A DNA stretch of 64,000 nt from Gemmatimonadota bacterium (GTDB lineage: Bacteria > Gemmatimonadota > Gemmatimonadetes > Gemmatimonadales > Gemmatimonadaceae), in the NCBI GenBank assembly GCA_016714015.1, contig JADJNZ010000002.1, forward strand, positions 1-64,000. The letters run 5' to 3'. The notes beneath the pieces are model-generated. The model ran no database searches and had not been told where the DNA came from. It saw nothing but the letters and a program-made list of their open reading frames with translations. The position numbers were made by a program, and so were the translations under genes. Numbering within the stretch: position 1 is the first letter of the stretch; each line of letters opens with the position of its first letter. Shown here one piece after another: positions 45,102 through 53,674 of the stretch.

Positions 45102-47858
45102 ATGAGCGACCCGACCGAGCCCACGCCGGCCCCCGACTTCCCGACCCACTTCGATTTCGCCTCCGCCGAGCCCGCCCTGGGCCAGGCGTGGGAGGCGGCC
45201 GGCGTCTTCCGCGCCGAGGCGTCACGCACCACCCGCGGCGGTGGCGATCGCGACCCGTTCACCATCCTCATCCCGCCGCCGAACGTGACCGCCGTGCTCC
45301 ACGTCGGCCACGGGCTGAACAACACGGTGCAGGACGTGCTCGTCCGCTGGCGCCGCATGGCGGGGGACGAGGCGCTCTGGCTCCCCGGCACCGACCACGC
45401 CGGCATCGCGACGCAGAACGTCGTGGAGAAGCTCCTCGCGAAGGAGGGGAAGACCCGCTTCGACCTGGGCCGCGACGCGTTCGTGAAGCGCACGGAGGAG
45501 TTCGTCGAGGAGACCGGCGGACAGATCCTCAACCAGCTCAAGGCGATCGGCGCGTCGGCGGACTGGTCGCGCACCGCGTACACCTTCTCGCCCGCGCTCT
45601 CGCGCGCGGTGCGCGAGGCGTTCGTGCGCCTGTGGGAGAAGGAGCTCGTGTACCGCGGGCACCGCGTGATCCACTGGTGCCCGCGCTGCCTCACGTCGCT
45701 GTCGGATGAAGAGGCCGAGTTCCACGACACGGAGAGCAAGCTCTACCACGTGCGGTATCCGCTGGCCGACGACCCGTCGCAGGGGATCACCATCGCGACC
45801 TCGCGTCCCGAGACGATCCTCGCCGACGTCGCCGTCGCGGTGCACCCGGAGGACGAGCGGTACGCGGCGCTCGTCGGCCGGTCGCTGCGCCTGCCGCTCG
45901 TGGGGACGGAGATCCCGGTGATCGCCGACGGGTACGTGGAGAAGGACTTCGGCACCGGCGCGCTCAAGATCACGCCGGCGCACGACGCGAACGACTACGA
46001 GGTGGGCAAGCGGCACGGGCTCGCGATGCCGGTGGTGATCGACGCCACGGGGCACATCGCGGCCGGGCATCCCGACGACGCGCACCGCATCCCTGCCTCG
46101 CTGGCGGGGCTCGAGCGCTTCGCCGCGCGGAAGGCGGCGGTCGCGCTGCTCGAGGCGGCCGGCCTGCTCGTGAAGATCGACACCTACGCCAACTCGGTGC
46201 GCCGCTGCTACCGCTGCGACACGGTGGTGGAGCCGCGCCTCTCGATGCAGTGGTTCGTGCGGATGGAGCCGCTCGCCAAGCCCGCGCTCGCCGCGGTGAA
46301 GGACGGCACGGTGCGCCTCCTCCCCGAGAAGTGGGAGAAGGTCTACATCAACTGGCTCGAGGGCATCCGCGACTGGAACATCTCGCGGCAGCTCTGGTGG
46401 GGCCATCGCATCCCCGTCTTCACCTGCGCCAACGGGCACGAGCTCGCGTACCGCGAGGACCCGACCGTCTGCGCCGGCTGCGGCGCGGCGATCGTGAGCC
46501 AGGACGAGGATGTGTTCGACACCTGGTTCTCGTCCGGCCTCTGGCCCTTCTCCACGCTCGGCTGGCCCGACGAGAAGAGCGCGGACCTCAAGGCGTTCTT
46601 CCCCAGCGACGTGCTCGTCACCGCGCCCGAGATCCTGTTCTTCTGGGTCGCGCGCATGATCATGACGAGCTACGCCTTCCTCGGGCAGGCGCCGTTCCAC
46701 ACGGTCTACCTGCACGGCACCGTGCGCGACATGCAGCATCGCAAGATGTCCAAGTCGCTCGGCAACGGGATCGACCCGCTCGACGTGGTGGAGCGCTTCG
46801 GCGCCGACGCGCTCCGCTGGACGGTGATCCAGGGGATGGGACTGGGCGTGGACGTGATGCTCGACCCGCAGGACCTGGAGAAGTCGTTCGCCCCGGGCCG
46901 CAACTTCGCGACGAAGCTGTGGAACATCGGACGCTTCATCCTGCTACAGGTGGGGGATGACCCCGTCACGCCGCTCGCCTCCGTCCGTCCGGAGCAGCTC
47001 ACCCTCGCCGACCGCTGGATCCTCGGCCGGCTCGACGCCGCGATCGCCGAGTGCGATGCGGCGCTCGGCCCGGCGCGCCCGGCGAAGGGCCGCTGGCCCG
47101 AGGCCGACCGCCAGCTCGGGCTCCGGCTCGACGCCTACGCCGAGTCGGCGCGCAAGTTCGTCTGGAACGAGCTCGCCGACTGGTACGTGGAGACGGTCAA
47201 GACGCGTCTCACGCAGCCGGGGACTGACCGCGAGATCGCCCGCGCGGTGCTGGTGCACGTGTTCGATCGCGGGCTCCGCCTGCTGCATCCGATCATGCCG
47301 TTCGTGACCGAGGCGCTCTGGCAGCGGCTGCCGGGCTACGCGGCCGGGACGTTCCTCGCGCAGGCGGCGTGGCCGGTGCGCGGCGGCGGCGATGCGGGCC
47401 TGGAGTTCGAGATCGTGCGCGAGGCGATCGACGCGATCCGCGGGCTGCGCTCGGAGTACGGGGTGCAGCCGGGCGCGCCGATCCATGCGTACGTCGCTGC
47501 GGGCGCGGGGACCGACGTCCTCGCGGCCAACGGCACGCTCGTGCAGCGGCTCGCGCGGTGCGAGATCCATCTCGATGCGGCGCCGGCCGGGGCCGCGGCG
47601 CATGCGGTGCTGCCGAGCGGGCTCGAGCTGAGCCTGCCGCTCGCGGGGATGGTGGACGTGGCGAAGGAACGCGCGCGCCTGCAGACCGAACGCGACGGGC
47701 TCGTGAAGCAGCTCGACGCGCTGCGCGGCCGGCTCTCGAACGAGAAGTTCACCGCCAAGGCCCCCGCGGCCGTGGTGGAGGCCGAGCGCGCGAAGGAGCG
47801 GGAGTGGAGCACGCGCGCCGACCAGCTCGCCGCCAAGATCGCGGAGCTCGGCGGGTGA
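45102..47858 (+). CDS. valS: Valyl-tRNA synthetase
   Basis: 918 residues, complete. HIGH-type motif PPNVTAVLHVGHGLNNT, the GTDHAGIATQNVVEKLL segment, editing domain (TSRPETILADVAVAVHP), zinc-like cysteines CRRC-type in RRCYRCD and VCAGCG, KMSKS motif HRKMSKSLGNGIDP, the class Ia anticodon domain (WNIGRFIL) and the C-terminal coiled-coil arm (VAKERARLQTERDGLVKQL). Overlaps the next gene by GTGA. Confidence 0.97.
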   Translation: MSDPTEPTPAPDFPTHFDFASAEPALGQAWEAAGVFRAEASRTTRGGGDRDPFTILIPPPNVTAVLHVGHGLNNTVQDVLVRWRRMAGDEALWLPGTDHAGIATQNVVEKLLAKEGKTRFDLGRDAFVKRTEEFVEETGGQILNQLKAIGASADWSRTAYTFSPALSRAVREAFVRLWEKELVYRGHRVIHWCPRCLTSLSDEEAEFHDTESKLYHVRYPLADDPSQGITIATSRPETILADVAVAVHPEDERYAALVGRSLRLPLVGTEIPVIADGYVEKDFGTGALKITPAHDANDYEVGKRHGLAMPVVIDATGHIAAGHPDDAHRIPASLAGLERFAARKAAVALLEAAGLLVKIDTYANSVRRCYRCDTVVEPRLSMQWFVRMEPLAKPALAAVKDGTVRLLPEKWEKVYINWLEGIRDWNISRQLWWGHRIPVFTCANGHELAYREDPTVCAGCGAAIVSQDEDVFDTWFSSGLWPFSTLGWPDEKSADLKAFFPSDVLVTAPEILFFWVARMIMTSYAFLGQAPFHTVYLHGTVRDMQHRKMSKSLGNGIDPLDVVERFGADALRWTVIQGMGLGVDVMLDPQDLEKSFAPGRNFATKLWNIGRFILLQVGDDPVTPLASVRPEQLTLADRWILGRLDAAIAECDAALGPARPAKGRWPEADRQLGLRLDAYAESARKFVWNELADWYVETVKTRLTQPGTDREIARAVLVHVFDRGLRLLHPIMPFVTEALWQRLPGYAAGTFLAQAAWPVRGGGDAGLEFEIVREAIDAIRGLRSEYGVQPGAPIHAYVAAGAGTDVLAANGTLVQRLARCEIHLDAAPAGAAAHAVLPSGLELSLPLAGMVDVAKERARLQTERDGLVKQLDALRGRLSNEKFTAKAPAAVVEAERAKEREWSTRADQLAAKIAELGG

Positions 47859-49333
47859 GCGGTCGCCGCCGGCCGATGCCGTCCACCGCGCGCGCGGTGG
47901 CGCGACTGAGCGCGGCCGCGGCGCTGTTCGTCGTGGCCTGCGCACAGCCCGGCATCCCGCCCGGCGGTCCGGTGGACAAGGATCCGCCGCAGGTCGTCGC
48001 GATCTCGCCCGAGACGGGGAGCGTGAACGTGCGTCCGCGCTCGGTGCTGCTGCGCTTCGACGAGGTGGTGAACGAACGCTCCGCGCCCATCGCGACGTCG
48101 GGCGGGCGGAGCGGCACGATCGGCGGAGGGAACGGCGGGTCGTTCGGCGGCGGCGGCGGGAGCCAGTACGGCAGCAACCAGATGGGCTCCACGCTCGGGT
48201 CGCTCGTGATCCTCTCCCCGGGCGACGGTCGCGAACGCGTCTCCTGGCGGCGCACCGGGATCGAGATCGAACCGCGCGACGGGTTCCGCGCCAACACGAC
48301 GTATCGTCTCACGCTGCTCCCGGGGCTGAGCGACCTGCGCGGGAACGTGCTGAAGGAGCCGATCGAGGTCGTCTTCTCCACCGGCGCGACGCGGACGGAA
48401 GGGACGGTGCGCGGCGTGCTCTTCGATTGGGTCGCGGGGAAGCATCTCCCCGGTGGGCGCATCGAGCTCTTCGCGCGCGCCGACACCACGCTGCGCTGGC
48501 GGACCACCGCCGACTCGCTCGGCTTCTTCTCGGTGCGCGACCTCGCGCCCGGCACCTACCTGCTCCGCGGCTGGAGCGACGGCGACAACGATCGCCGGGT
48601 GGGGCTGCGCGAGTCGTTCGATTCGCTCACGGTCACCGTGGACTCGACGCTCAGCACCGAGCTGTACGCCTTCGTGCACGACACGCTCGGGCCGCGCATG
48701 GAATCGCTCGAGACGATCGATTCGACCGGACTGCGCGTGAAGTTCGATCGCGGCGTGGCGACCGACTGGCGCCCCGACGAGCGGACGGCGGTGGTGCTGC
48801 GCGCGGATTCGTCGGTGGTCGCGCTCGCGCGGATGGTGCCGACCGCGGTGTTCGACTCGGCGCGGAAGGTCGTGACCGATCGCGCGGACAGCGTGGCGCA
48901 GGCGGCGGACTCGGCGGCGCAGGCCGCTGACACGTCGGCGGCGGCCGACACCGCGGCGGCGCGCGATACCACCGGGCGCGCGGCACCGCCGCCGCGTGCG
49001 CCGGGGCGTGCCCCGCCGCGCATCGAGACGGTGCGCGAGGGCGTGGACATCCGCACCGGCATCGACACGGTCGTGCGCATCCCGCCGCCGAAGATGACGC
49101 GCGCCGCACCGATCCTCACCTGGGTGATCGAGTTCGCGGCCCCGCTGCCGCCGGGGGCGTACACGCTCAAGCTGAATGGCGTGAAGAGCCTCACGGGGTA
49201 CGCGCGTCCGTCGGAGCGCGAGTTCCGGCTCCGGCCGCCGCCCCCGCCGGGGGACACGGCCGCGCCGCCGCTCCCACCCGACCGGTGCGCCCGCCCGCAT
49301 GAGCGACACGCGACGCGCCCTCCCCCTCGGTGA
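47855..49333 (+). CDS. Lipoprotein with N-terminal Big_5-type Ig-like domain
   Basis: GTG 47855 overlaps the valS stop. Lipobox VVAC, then an Ig-like domain of the Big_5 kind (PPGGPVDKDPPQVVAISPE, LLRFDEVVNE, GFRANTTYRLTLLPGLSDLRGN), a carboxypeptidase-regulatory-like domain (GTYLLRGWSDGDNDR) and an Ala/Asp/Pro-rich low-complexity tail (48890-49020). Such 'Ig-like domain' lipoproteins are common in Bacteroidota and Gemmatimonadota; function unknown. As written it runs to 49333; the natural stop is probably the TGA at 49300, overlapping the selA ATG, hidden by an indel. Confidence 0.75.
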   Translation: MSGRRRPMPSTARAVARLSAAAALFVVACAQPGIPPGGPVDKDPPQVVAISPETGSVNVRPRSVLLRFDEVVNERSAPIATSGGRSGTIGGGNGGSFGGGGGSQYGSNQMGSTLGSLVILSPGDGRERVSWRRTGIEIEPRDGFRANTTYRLTLLPGLSDLRGNVLKEPIEVVFSTGATRTEGTVRGVLFDWVAGKHLPGGRIELFARADTTLRWRTTADSLGFFSVRDLAPGTYLLRGWSDGDNDRRVGLRESFDSLTVTVDSTLSTELYAFVHDTLGPRMESLETIDSTGLRVKFDRGVATDWRPDERTAVVLRADSSVVALARMVPTAVFDSARKVVTDRADSVAQAADSAAQAADTSAAADTAAARDTTGRAAPPPRAPGRAPPRIETVREGVDIRTGIDTVVRIPPPKMTRAAPILTWVIEFAAPLPPGAYTLKLNGVKSLTGYARPSEREFRLRPPPPPGDTAAPPLPPDRCARPHERHATRPPPR

Positions 49334-50667
49334 GCGGGATCCTCGAGCGTCGGGCCATCAAGGAGCTGACGCGACATCTCCCCGGCCTCCTCGTGACCGA
49401 GGCGGTGCGCACGATCATCGCCGCGGCGCGCGCGGGCGCGGCGTTGCCGCCGACCGACGAGGCGTGGGAGGAGGCCGTCCGCGCGCATGTCGCGGCGCGC
49501 ACGCGTCCCTCGCTCCGCGCGGCGCTCAACGCGACGGGCGTGATCCTGCACACCAACCTCGGCCGCGCGCCGCTCGCGGCGGTCGCGCTCGAGGCGATGG
49601 TCGATGTCGCGCGCGGCGCCTCGACGGTGGAGTACGATCTCGAGCGCGGCGCGCGGGGCAGCCGGCATGTGCATTGCGCGGCGCTGCTCGCCGAGCTGAC
49701 CGGCGCCGAGGACGCGATGGTGGTGAACAACTGCGCCGCCGCGCTCGTGCTGGCGCTGCAAGCCTTCGCCGCCGGACGCGAGACGATCGTGAGCCGCGGC
49801 GAGCTCGTCGAGATCGGCGGGTCGTTCCGCGTCCCCGACATCATGGCGGCGAGCGGCACGCGACTCGTCGAGGTGGGCACGACCAATCGCACGCACGCCG
49901 ACGACTACCGGCGCGCGCTGGGGCCGGAGACGGGCGCGATCGTGAAGGTGCACCGCAGCAACTTCGCGGTGAGCGGGTTCGTGGCCGAAGCGTCGGTGCA
50001 CGACCTCGCGCCCATCGCCGCCGAAGCGGGGGTCCCGCTGGTGCATGACTTCGGCAGCGGCCTGATGCTCGACCTCTCCGACTTCGGGCTGAAGGGCGAG
50101 CAGACGGCGCGCGACGCGGTCGCGTCGGGGGCGACGCTCGTCCTGATGAGCGGCGACAAGCTCCTCGGCGGACCGCAGGCGGGGATCATCGTCGGGACGC
50201 GCGACGCGATCGGCCGGCTCCGCAAGCACCCGATGGCGCGCGCGCTGCGCGTGGACAAGCTCACGCTCGCCGCGCTGGAGGCGACGCTCGCGCTCTATCG
50301 CGACCCCAAGCGCGCGCAGCGCGAGATCCCGGCGCTGCGCATGCTCACCACCGAACTCAAGTGGGTCCGGTCGCGGGCGCAGGTGATCGCCACCGCGCTC
50401 GCGCCGGGGGGCGAGGACGACGCGCTCGATGTGCGCGTGGAGCCGAGCGAGGCGACGGTGGGCGGCGGGGCGTTCCCGACGGCGCGGATCCCGTCGGTCA
50501 CCGTGTCGATCGGCGGGGACGTGGTCGCGATCGAGCGGAAGCTGCGGCTGGGCGAGATCCCGGTGATCGCGCGGATCGAGGATGGGCGGCTGCTGCTGGA
50601 CATGCGGACGATCGATCCGGACGACGATGCGACGCTGACCGCGCTGCTGCGCGCGGCGCTCGCGTGA
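49299..50667 (+). CDS. selA: L-seryl-tRNA(Sec) selenium transferase SelA
   Basis: Turns Ser-tRNA(Sec) into Sec-tRNA(Sec) with selenophosphate and PLP. LNATGVILHTNLGRAPL, the YDLERGARGSRH segment, VVNNCAAALVLAL, FRVPDIMAASGTRLVEVGTTNRT, HDFGSGLMLDL and the PLP-lysine motif LMSGDKLLGGPQAG. The ATG at 49299 opens MSDTRRALP, the usual SelA start; an extra C in the C5 run 49322-49326 breaks the frame before VSGILERRAIKEL. Without that correction the first start is GTG 49330. Confidence 0.9.
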
Positions 50668-50716
50668 CGTCGCGCGAGCGGGACGACGCCATGTCCGCCC
50701 GCCAAGGACGCCAAGG

Positions 50717-51307
50717 ATGGACGCGCTCGACGGCCAGACGGGTCCCTTCCCCGTCAGCCGCACGCGTCGCGGCCGGCGCGCGCTCTTCGCGGACCGCGAC
50801 GGGACGCTCATCCACGATGCGCACTACCTGCGCGACCCGGCGCTCGTGGAGCTGCTCCCTGGCGCCGCCCCGTTCCTGCGCGCCTTCGCCGAAGCGGGGT
50901 GGCTGCTGGTGGTGGTGACCAATCAGAGCGGCATCGCGCAGAAGATCGTGACGGAGGCGGACTACCAGGCGGTGCGCGCGCGCTTCGAGGCGTTGCTCGC
51001 CGACCAGGGCGTCACGCTCGACCTGACGAAGTACTGCCCGCACCACCCGGACGTGACGGGCCCCTGCCGCTGCCGGAAGCCGGGGACGCTGATGTACGAG
51101 GAGGCGGCCGCGGCGCTCGGCATCGACCTCGCGTCGTCGGTCTACGTGGGGGACCGGTGGCGGGATGTCGCACCGGCGATCGCGATGGGCGGCCGGGGCT
51201 TCCTCGTGCGGAGCCCGGACACGCCGGACGCGGACCGGGAGCGCGCGGCGCGCGAGGCGGAGGTCGCGGCCTCGCTCGACGAGATCGTGGAGCGCGTCCT
51301 GCGGTGA
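50717..51307 (+). CDS. gmhB: HAD-family phosphatase, GmhB-like (D-glycero-D-manno-heptose 1,7-bisphosphate 7-phosphatase)
   Basis: 196 residues. HAD motif I ALFADRDGTLIHDAHYL, motif II VVTNQSG, the GmhB zinc loop CPHHPDVTGPCRCRKP and motif IV VYVGDRWRDVAPA. Family members remove the 7-phosphate of heptose bisphosphate in LPS core synthesis; histidinol-phosphatase relatives share the loop. Located between selA and purN. Confidence 0.85.
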   Translation: MDALDGQTGPFPVSRTRRGRRALFADRDGTLIHDAHYLRDPALVELLPGAAPFLRAFAEAGWLLVVVTNQSGIAQKIVTEADYQAVRARFEALLADQGVTLDLTKYCPHHPDVTGPCRCRKPGTLMYEEAAAALGIDLASSVYVGDRWRDVAPAIAMGGRGFLVRSPDTPDADRERAAREAEVAASLDEIVERVLR

Positions 51308-51327
51308 CAGGCCGGGCCTCGGGGCGA

Positions 51328-51333
51328 TAGATT
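51328..51333 (+). promoter_or_regulatory. Putative promoter of purN: GTGACA-18-TAGATT
   Basis: TAGATT ends 6 nt before the GTG at 51340; GTGACA at 51304-51309 lies 18 nt upstream and resembles TTGACA. Confidence 0.5.
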
Positions 51334-51339
51334 CCCCGA

Positions 51340-51948
51340 GTGACGGATCCCACCGCGCGCCTCGCCGTGTTCGCATCCGGCGGCGGCAGCAACCTCCAGG
51401 CCATCCTCGACCATTTCGATGCCCTCGGCGCGACCGCGCCGGGCGTGGTCGCGCTCGTGCTGAGCGACCGGAAGGCGGCGGGGGCGCTCGAGCGGGCCCG
51501 CGCGCGGGGCATCCCGGCGGTGTGGCTCCCGAAGGACCGGCAGGGGGAGATGGAGGCGACGCTGCGCGGGCACGGCATCACGCACATCGCGCTCGCCGGC
51601 TACCTGCGCCTGATCCCGCCGGCGGTGGTGCGCGCCTACGAGGGCCGGATGGTGAACGTGCACCCGGCCCTGCTCCCCGCCTTCGGCGGTCCGGGGATGT
51701 ACGGCCATCATGTGCACGAGGCGGTGGTGCGCGCCGGCGCGCGCACGAGCGGCCCGACGGTGCACTTCGTGAGCGAGCAGTACGACGAGGGCGCGATCAT
51801 CGCGCAGCAGGAAGTCCCCGTCCTCCCGGACGACACACCGGAATCCCTCGCCGCCCGCGTGCTGAAAGCCGAGCACGCCCTCTACCCCCGCATCGTCGCC
51901 GATCTCTGCGCCGGACGACTACAGGGAAACCGCAAGGCGGAAGGCTGA
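51340..51948 (+). CDS. purN: Phosphoribosylglycinamide formyltransferase
   Basis: 202 residues from GTG 51340. LAVFASGGGSNLQAILD (GAR-binding), ALAGYLRLIPPAVV, the catalytic Asn/His in VNVHPALLPAF and Asp in FVSEQYDEGAIIAQ. It adds the first formyl group to GAR in purine synthesis. purH lies about 80 nt downstream on the same strand, so the two form a purine pair. Confidence 0.94.
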   Translation: MTDPTARLAVFASGGGSNLQAILDHFDALGATAPGVVALVLSDRKAAGALERARARGIPAVWLPKDRQGEMEATLRGHGITHIALAGYLRLIPPAVVRAYEGRMVNVHPALLPAFGGPGMYGHHVHEAVVRAGARTSGPTVHFVSEQYDEGAIIAQQEVPVLPDDTPESLAARVLKAEHALYPRIVADLCAGRLQGNRKAEG

Positions 51949-52027
51949 AGGACCCTGGTCCCTCCCCCTCCTCCCTCCCTCTTTCCCTTCTCCCTCGCTC
52001 CTTCCCCTCGCTCCTCGCTCCTTCTCA
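51931..52027. repeat. GAAGG repeat piece and polypyrimidine tract
   Basis: aaggcggaaggctgaagga (51931-51950, overlapping the purN end) is followed by about 70 nt that are almost only C and T (51957-52025), directly before purH. On the other strand this is a purine tract. Confidence 0.7.
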
Positions 52028-52030
52028 ACG

Positions 52031-53563
52031 ATGCCCGCCGCCCTCCTCTCCGTCTCCGACAAGTCCGGCCTGATCGAGTTCGCCACCGGTCTCCGCGCCC
52101 TCGGCTTCACCCTGCTCTCCACCGGCGGCACGTCCAAGGCCCTGCGCGCCGCCGGCCTCGCCGTCACCGACGTCGCCGACGTGACGCAGTTCCCGGAGAT
52201 GCTCGACGGCCGCGTGAAGACCCTGCACCCCGCGGTGCATGGCGGCCTGCTCGCGCGCCGCGACCTCCCCGAGCACATGGCGGCGATCGCCGAGCACGGG
52301 ATCGCGCCGATCGACCTCGTCTGCGTGAACCTGTATCCGTTCCGCGAGACCGCGGCGAAGGCGGGGCTCGCGCCGGAGCACGTGATCGAGCAGATCGACA
52401 TCGGCGGCCCGTCGATGCTGCGCAGCGCGGCGAAGAATTTCGCCGCGGTCACGGTGGTGGTGGATCCGGCCGACTACACCCGCGTGCTCGAGGCGATGCA
52501 GAACGGCGGCGACGCGAGCGAACTGCGCCGCGACCTCGCCGAGAAGGTCTATGCGCACACCGCGGCGTACGACGCGGCGATCGCCGGCTGGTTCGCCGGG
52601 CAGCGCGGCGACCACTTCCCCGAGAAGCTCACGCTGGCGTTCGAGCGGCAGCAGTCGCTCCGCTACGGAGAGAACCCCGGACAGCAGGCGGCGTTCTACG
52701 TGGAGCGCGCCGGCGCCGGCCTCGGCGCCCTCAAGCAGCACGGCGGGAAGGAACTCTCGTTCAACAACCTGCTGGATCTCGAGGGCGCGATGCTCGCCAT
52801 CGACCCGTTCCACGGCGAGACGGCCTGCGCGATCGTGAAGCACACCACGCCGTGCGGCCTCGCGACGGGCGCGACCCCGTTGGAGGCGTACCAGAAGGCG
52901 CTCGCCTGCGACCCGGTGTCGGCGTTCGGGTCGGTGATCGCGTTCTCGGTGCCGGTGGACGAGGCGTGCGCGCAGGCGGTGGCGTCGCTGTTCGTCGAGT
53001 GCATCGTCGCGCCGAGCTTCACGCCGGAGGCGCTGGCGGCGCTGGGCGCCAAGAAGAACCTCCGGGTGCTCGAAGGCTCGGCGCGCGAAGGGGCCGGGGC
53101 GCTCGACATCAAGCGCGTCCGCGGCGGCATCCTCGTGCAGGAGCGGGCCCCGGCGGTCCTCGATGACGCCGGCTGGAAGGTGGTGACCAAGCGCCAGCCG
53201 AGCTCGGCCGAGCTGAAGGACCTGCTGTTCGCCTGGCGGGCGGTGGCGAGCGTGAAGTCGAACGCGATCGTCCTCGCCCGCGACGGCGCGACGATCGGGA
53301 TCGGGGCCGGCCAGATGAGCCGCGTGGACGCGGCCTTCCTGGCGGTCCACAAGGCGAAGTCGGTGGGGCATGAGACCCAGGCCGCGGCGCTCGGCTCGGA
53401 CGCCTTCTTCCCCTTCCGGGACGGGGTGGACCAAGCGGCGCAGGCAGGGGTAACCACCATCGTCCAGCCGGGGGGATCGGTGAGGGACGAGGAAGTGATC
53501 GCGGCGGCGGATGAGCATGGCATTGCGATGGTGTTCACCGGGCAGCGGACGTTCAGACATTGA
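52031..53563 (+). CDS. purH: Bifunctional AICAR transformylase/IMP cyclohydrolase
   Basis: 510 residues, complete; the last two steps of purine synthesis. N-terminal IMP cyclohydrolase (ALLSVSDKSGLIEFA, LLSTGGTSKALRAAG, GRVKTLHPAVHGGLLARR, VCVNLYPF, IDIGGPSMLRSAAKN) and C-terminal transformylase (LRYGENPGQQAAFY, the Lys-His pair CAIVKHTTPCGLATG, DPVSAFGSVIAF, FPFRDGVD, TIVQPGGSVRDEE). Confidence 0.97.
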   Translation: MPAALLSVSDKSGLIEFATGLRALGFTLLSTGGTSKALRAAGLAVTDVADVTQFPEMLDGRVKTLHPAVHGGLLARRDLPEHMAAIAEHGIAPIDLVCVNLYPFRETAAKAGLAPEHVIEQIDIGGPSMLRSAAKNFAAVTVVVDPADYTRVLEAMQNGGDASELRRDLAEKVYAHTAAYDAAIAGWFAGQRGDHFPEKLTLAFERQQSLRYGENPGQQAAFYVERAGAGLGALKQHGGKELSFNNLLDLEGAMLAIDPFHGETACAIVKHTTPCGLATGATPLEAYQKALACDPVSAFGSVIAFSVPVDEACAQAVASLFVECIVAPSFTPEALAALGAKKNLRVLEGSAREGAGALDIKRVRGGILVQERAPAVLDDAGWKVVTKRQPSSAELKDLLFAWRAVASVKSNAIVLARDGATIGIGAGQMSRVDAAFLAVHKAKSVGHETQAAALGSDAFFPFRDGVDQAAQAGVTTIVQPGGSVRDEEVIAAADEHGIAMVFTGQRTFRH

Positions 53564-53627
53564 TGAAGGCCGAAGGATGAAGGGGGAAAGTGACTTCCAT
53601 CCTTCACCCTTCCGCCTTCATCTTCCA
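53562..53627. repeat. Inverted GAAGG repeat after purH, possible terminator
   Basis: gatgaaggccgaaggatgaagg (53562-53583) and an inverted copy (about 53600-53621) match at about 19 of 21 positions, forming a long hairpin right after the purH stop. Confidence 0.65.
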
Positions 53628-53674
53628 CCCACCCAGCCGTAGCTTTCGAGCTTCCCCAAAACTCAGCGCCCCCG

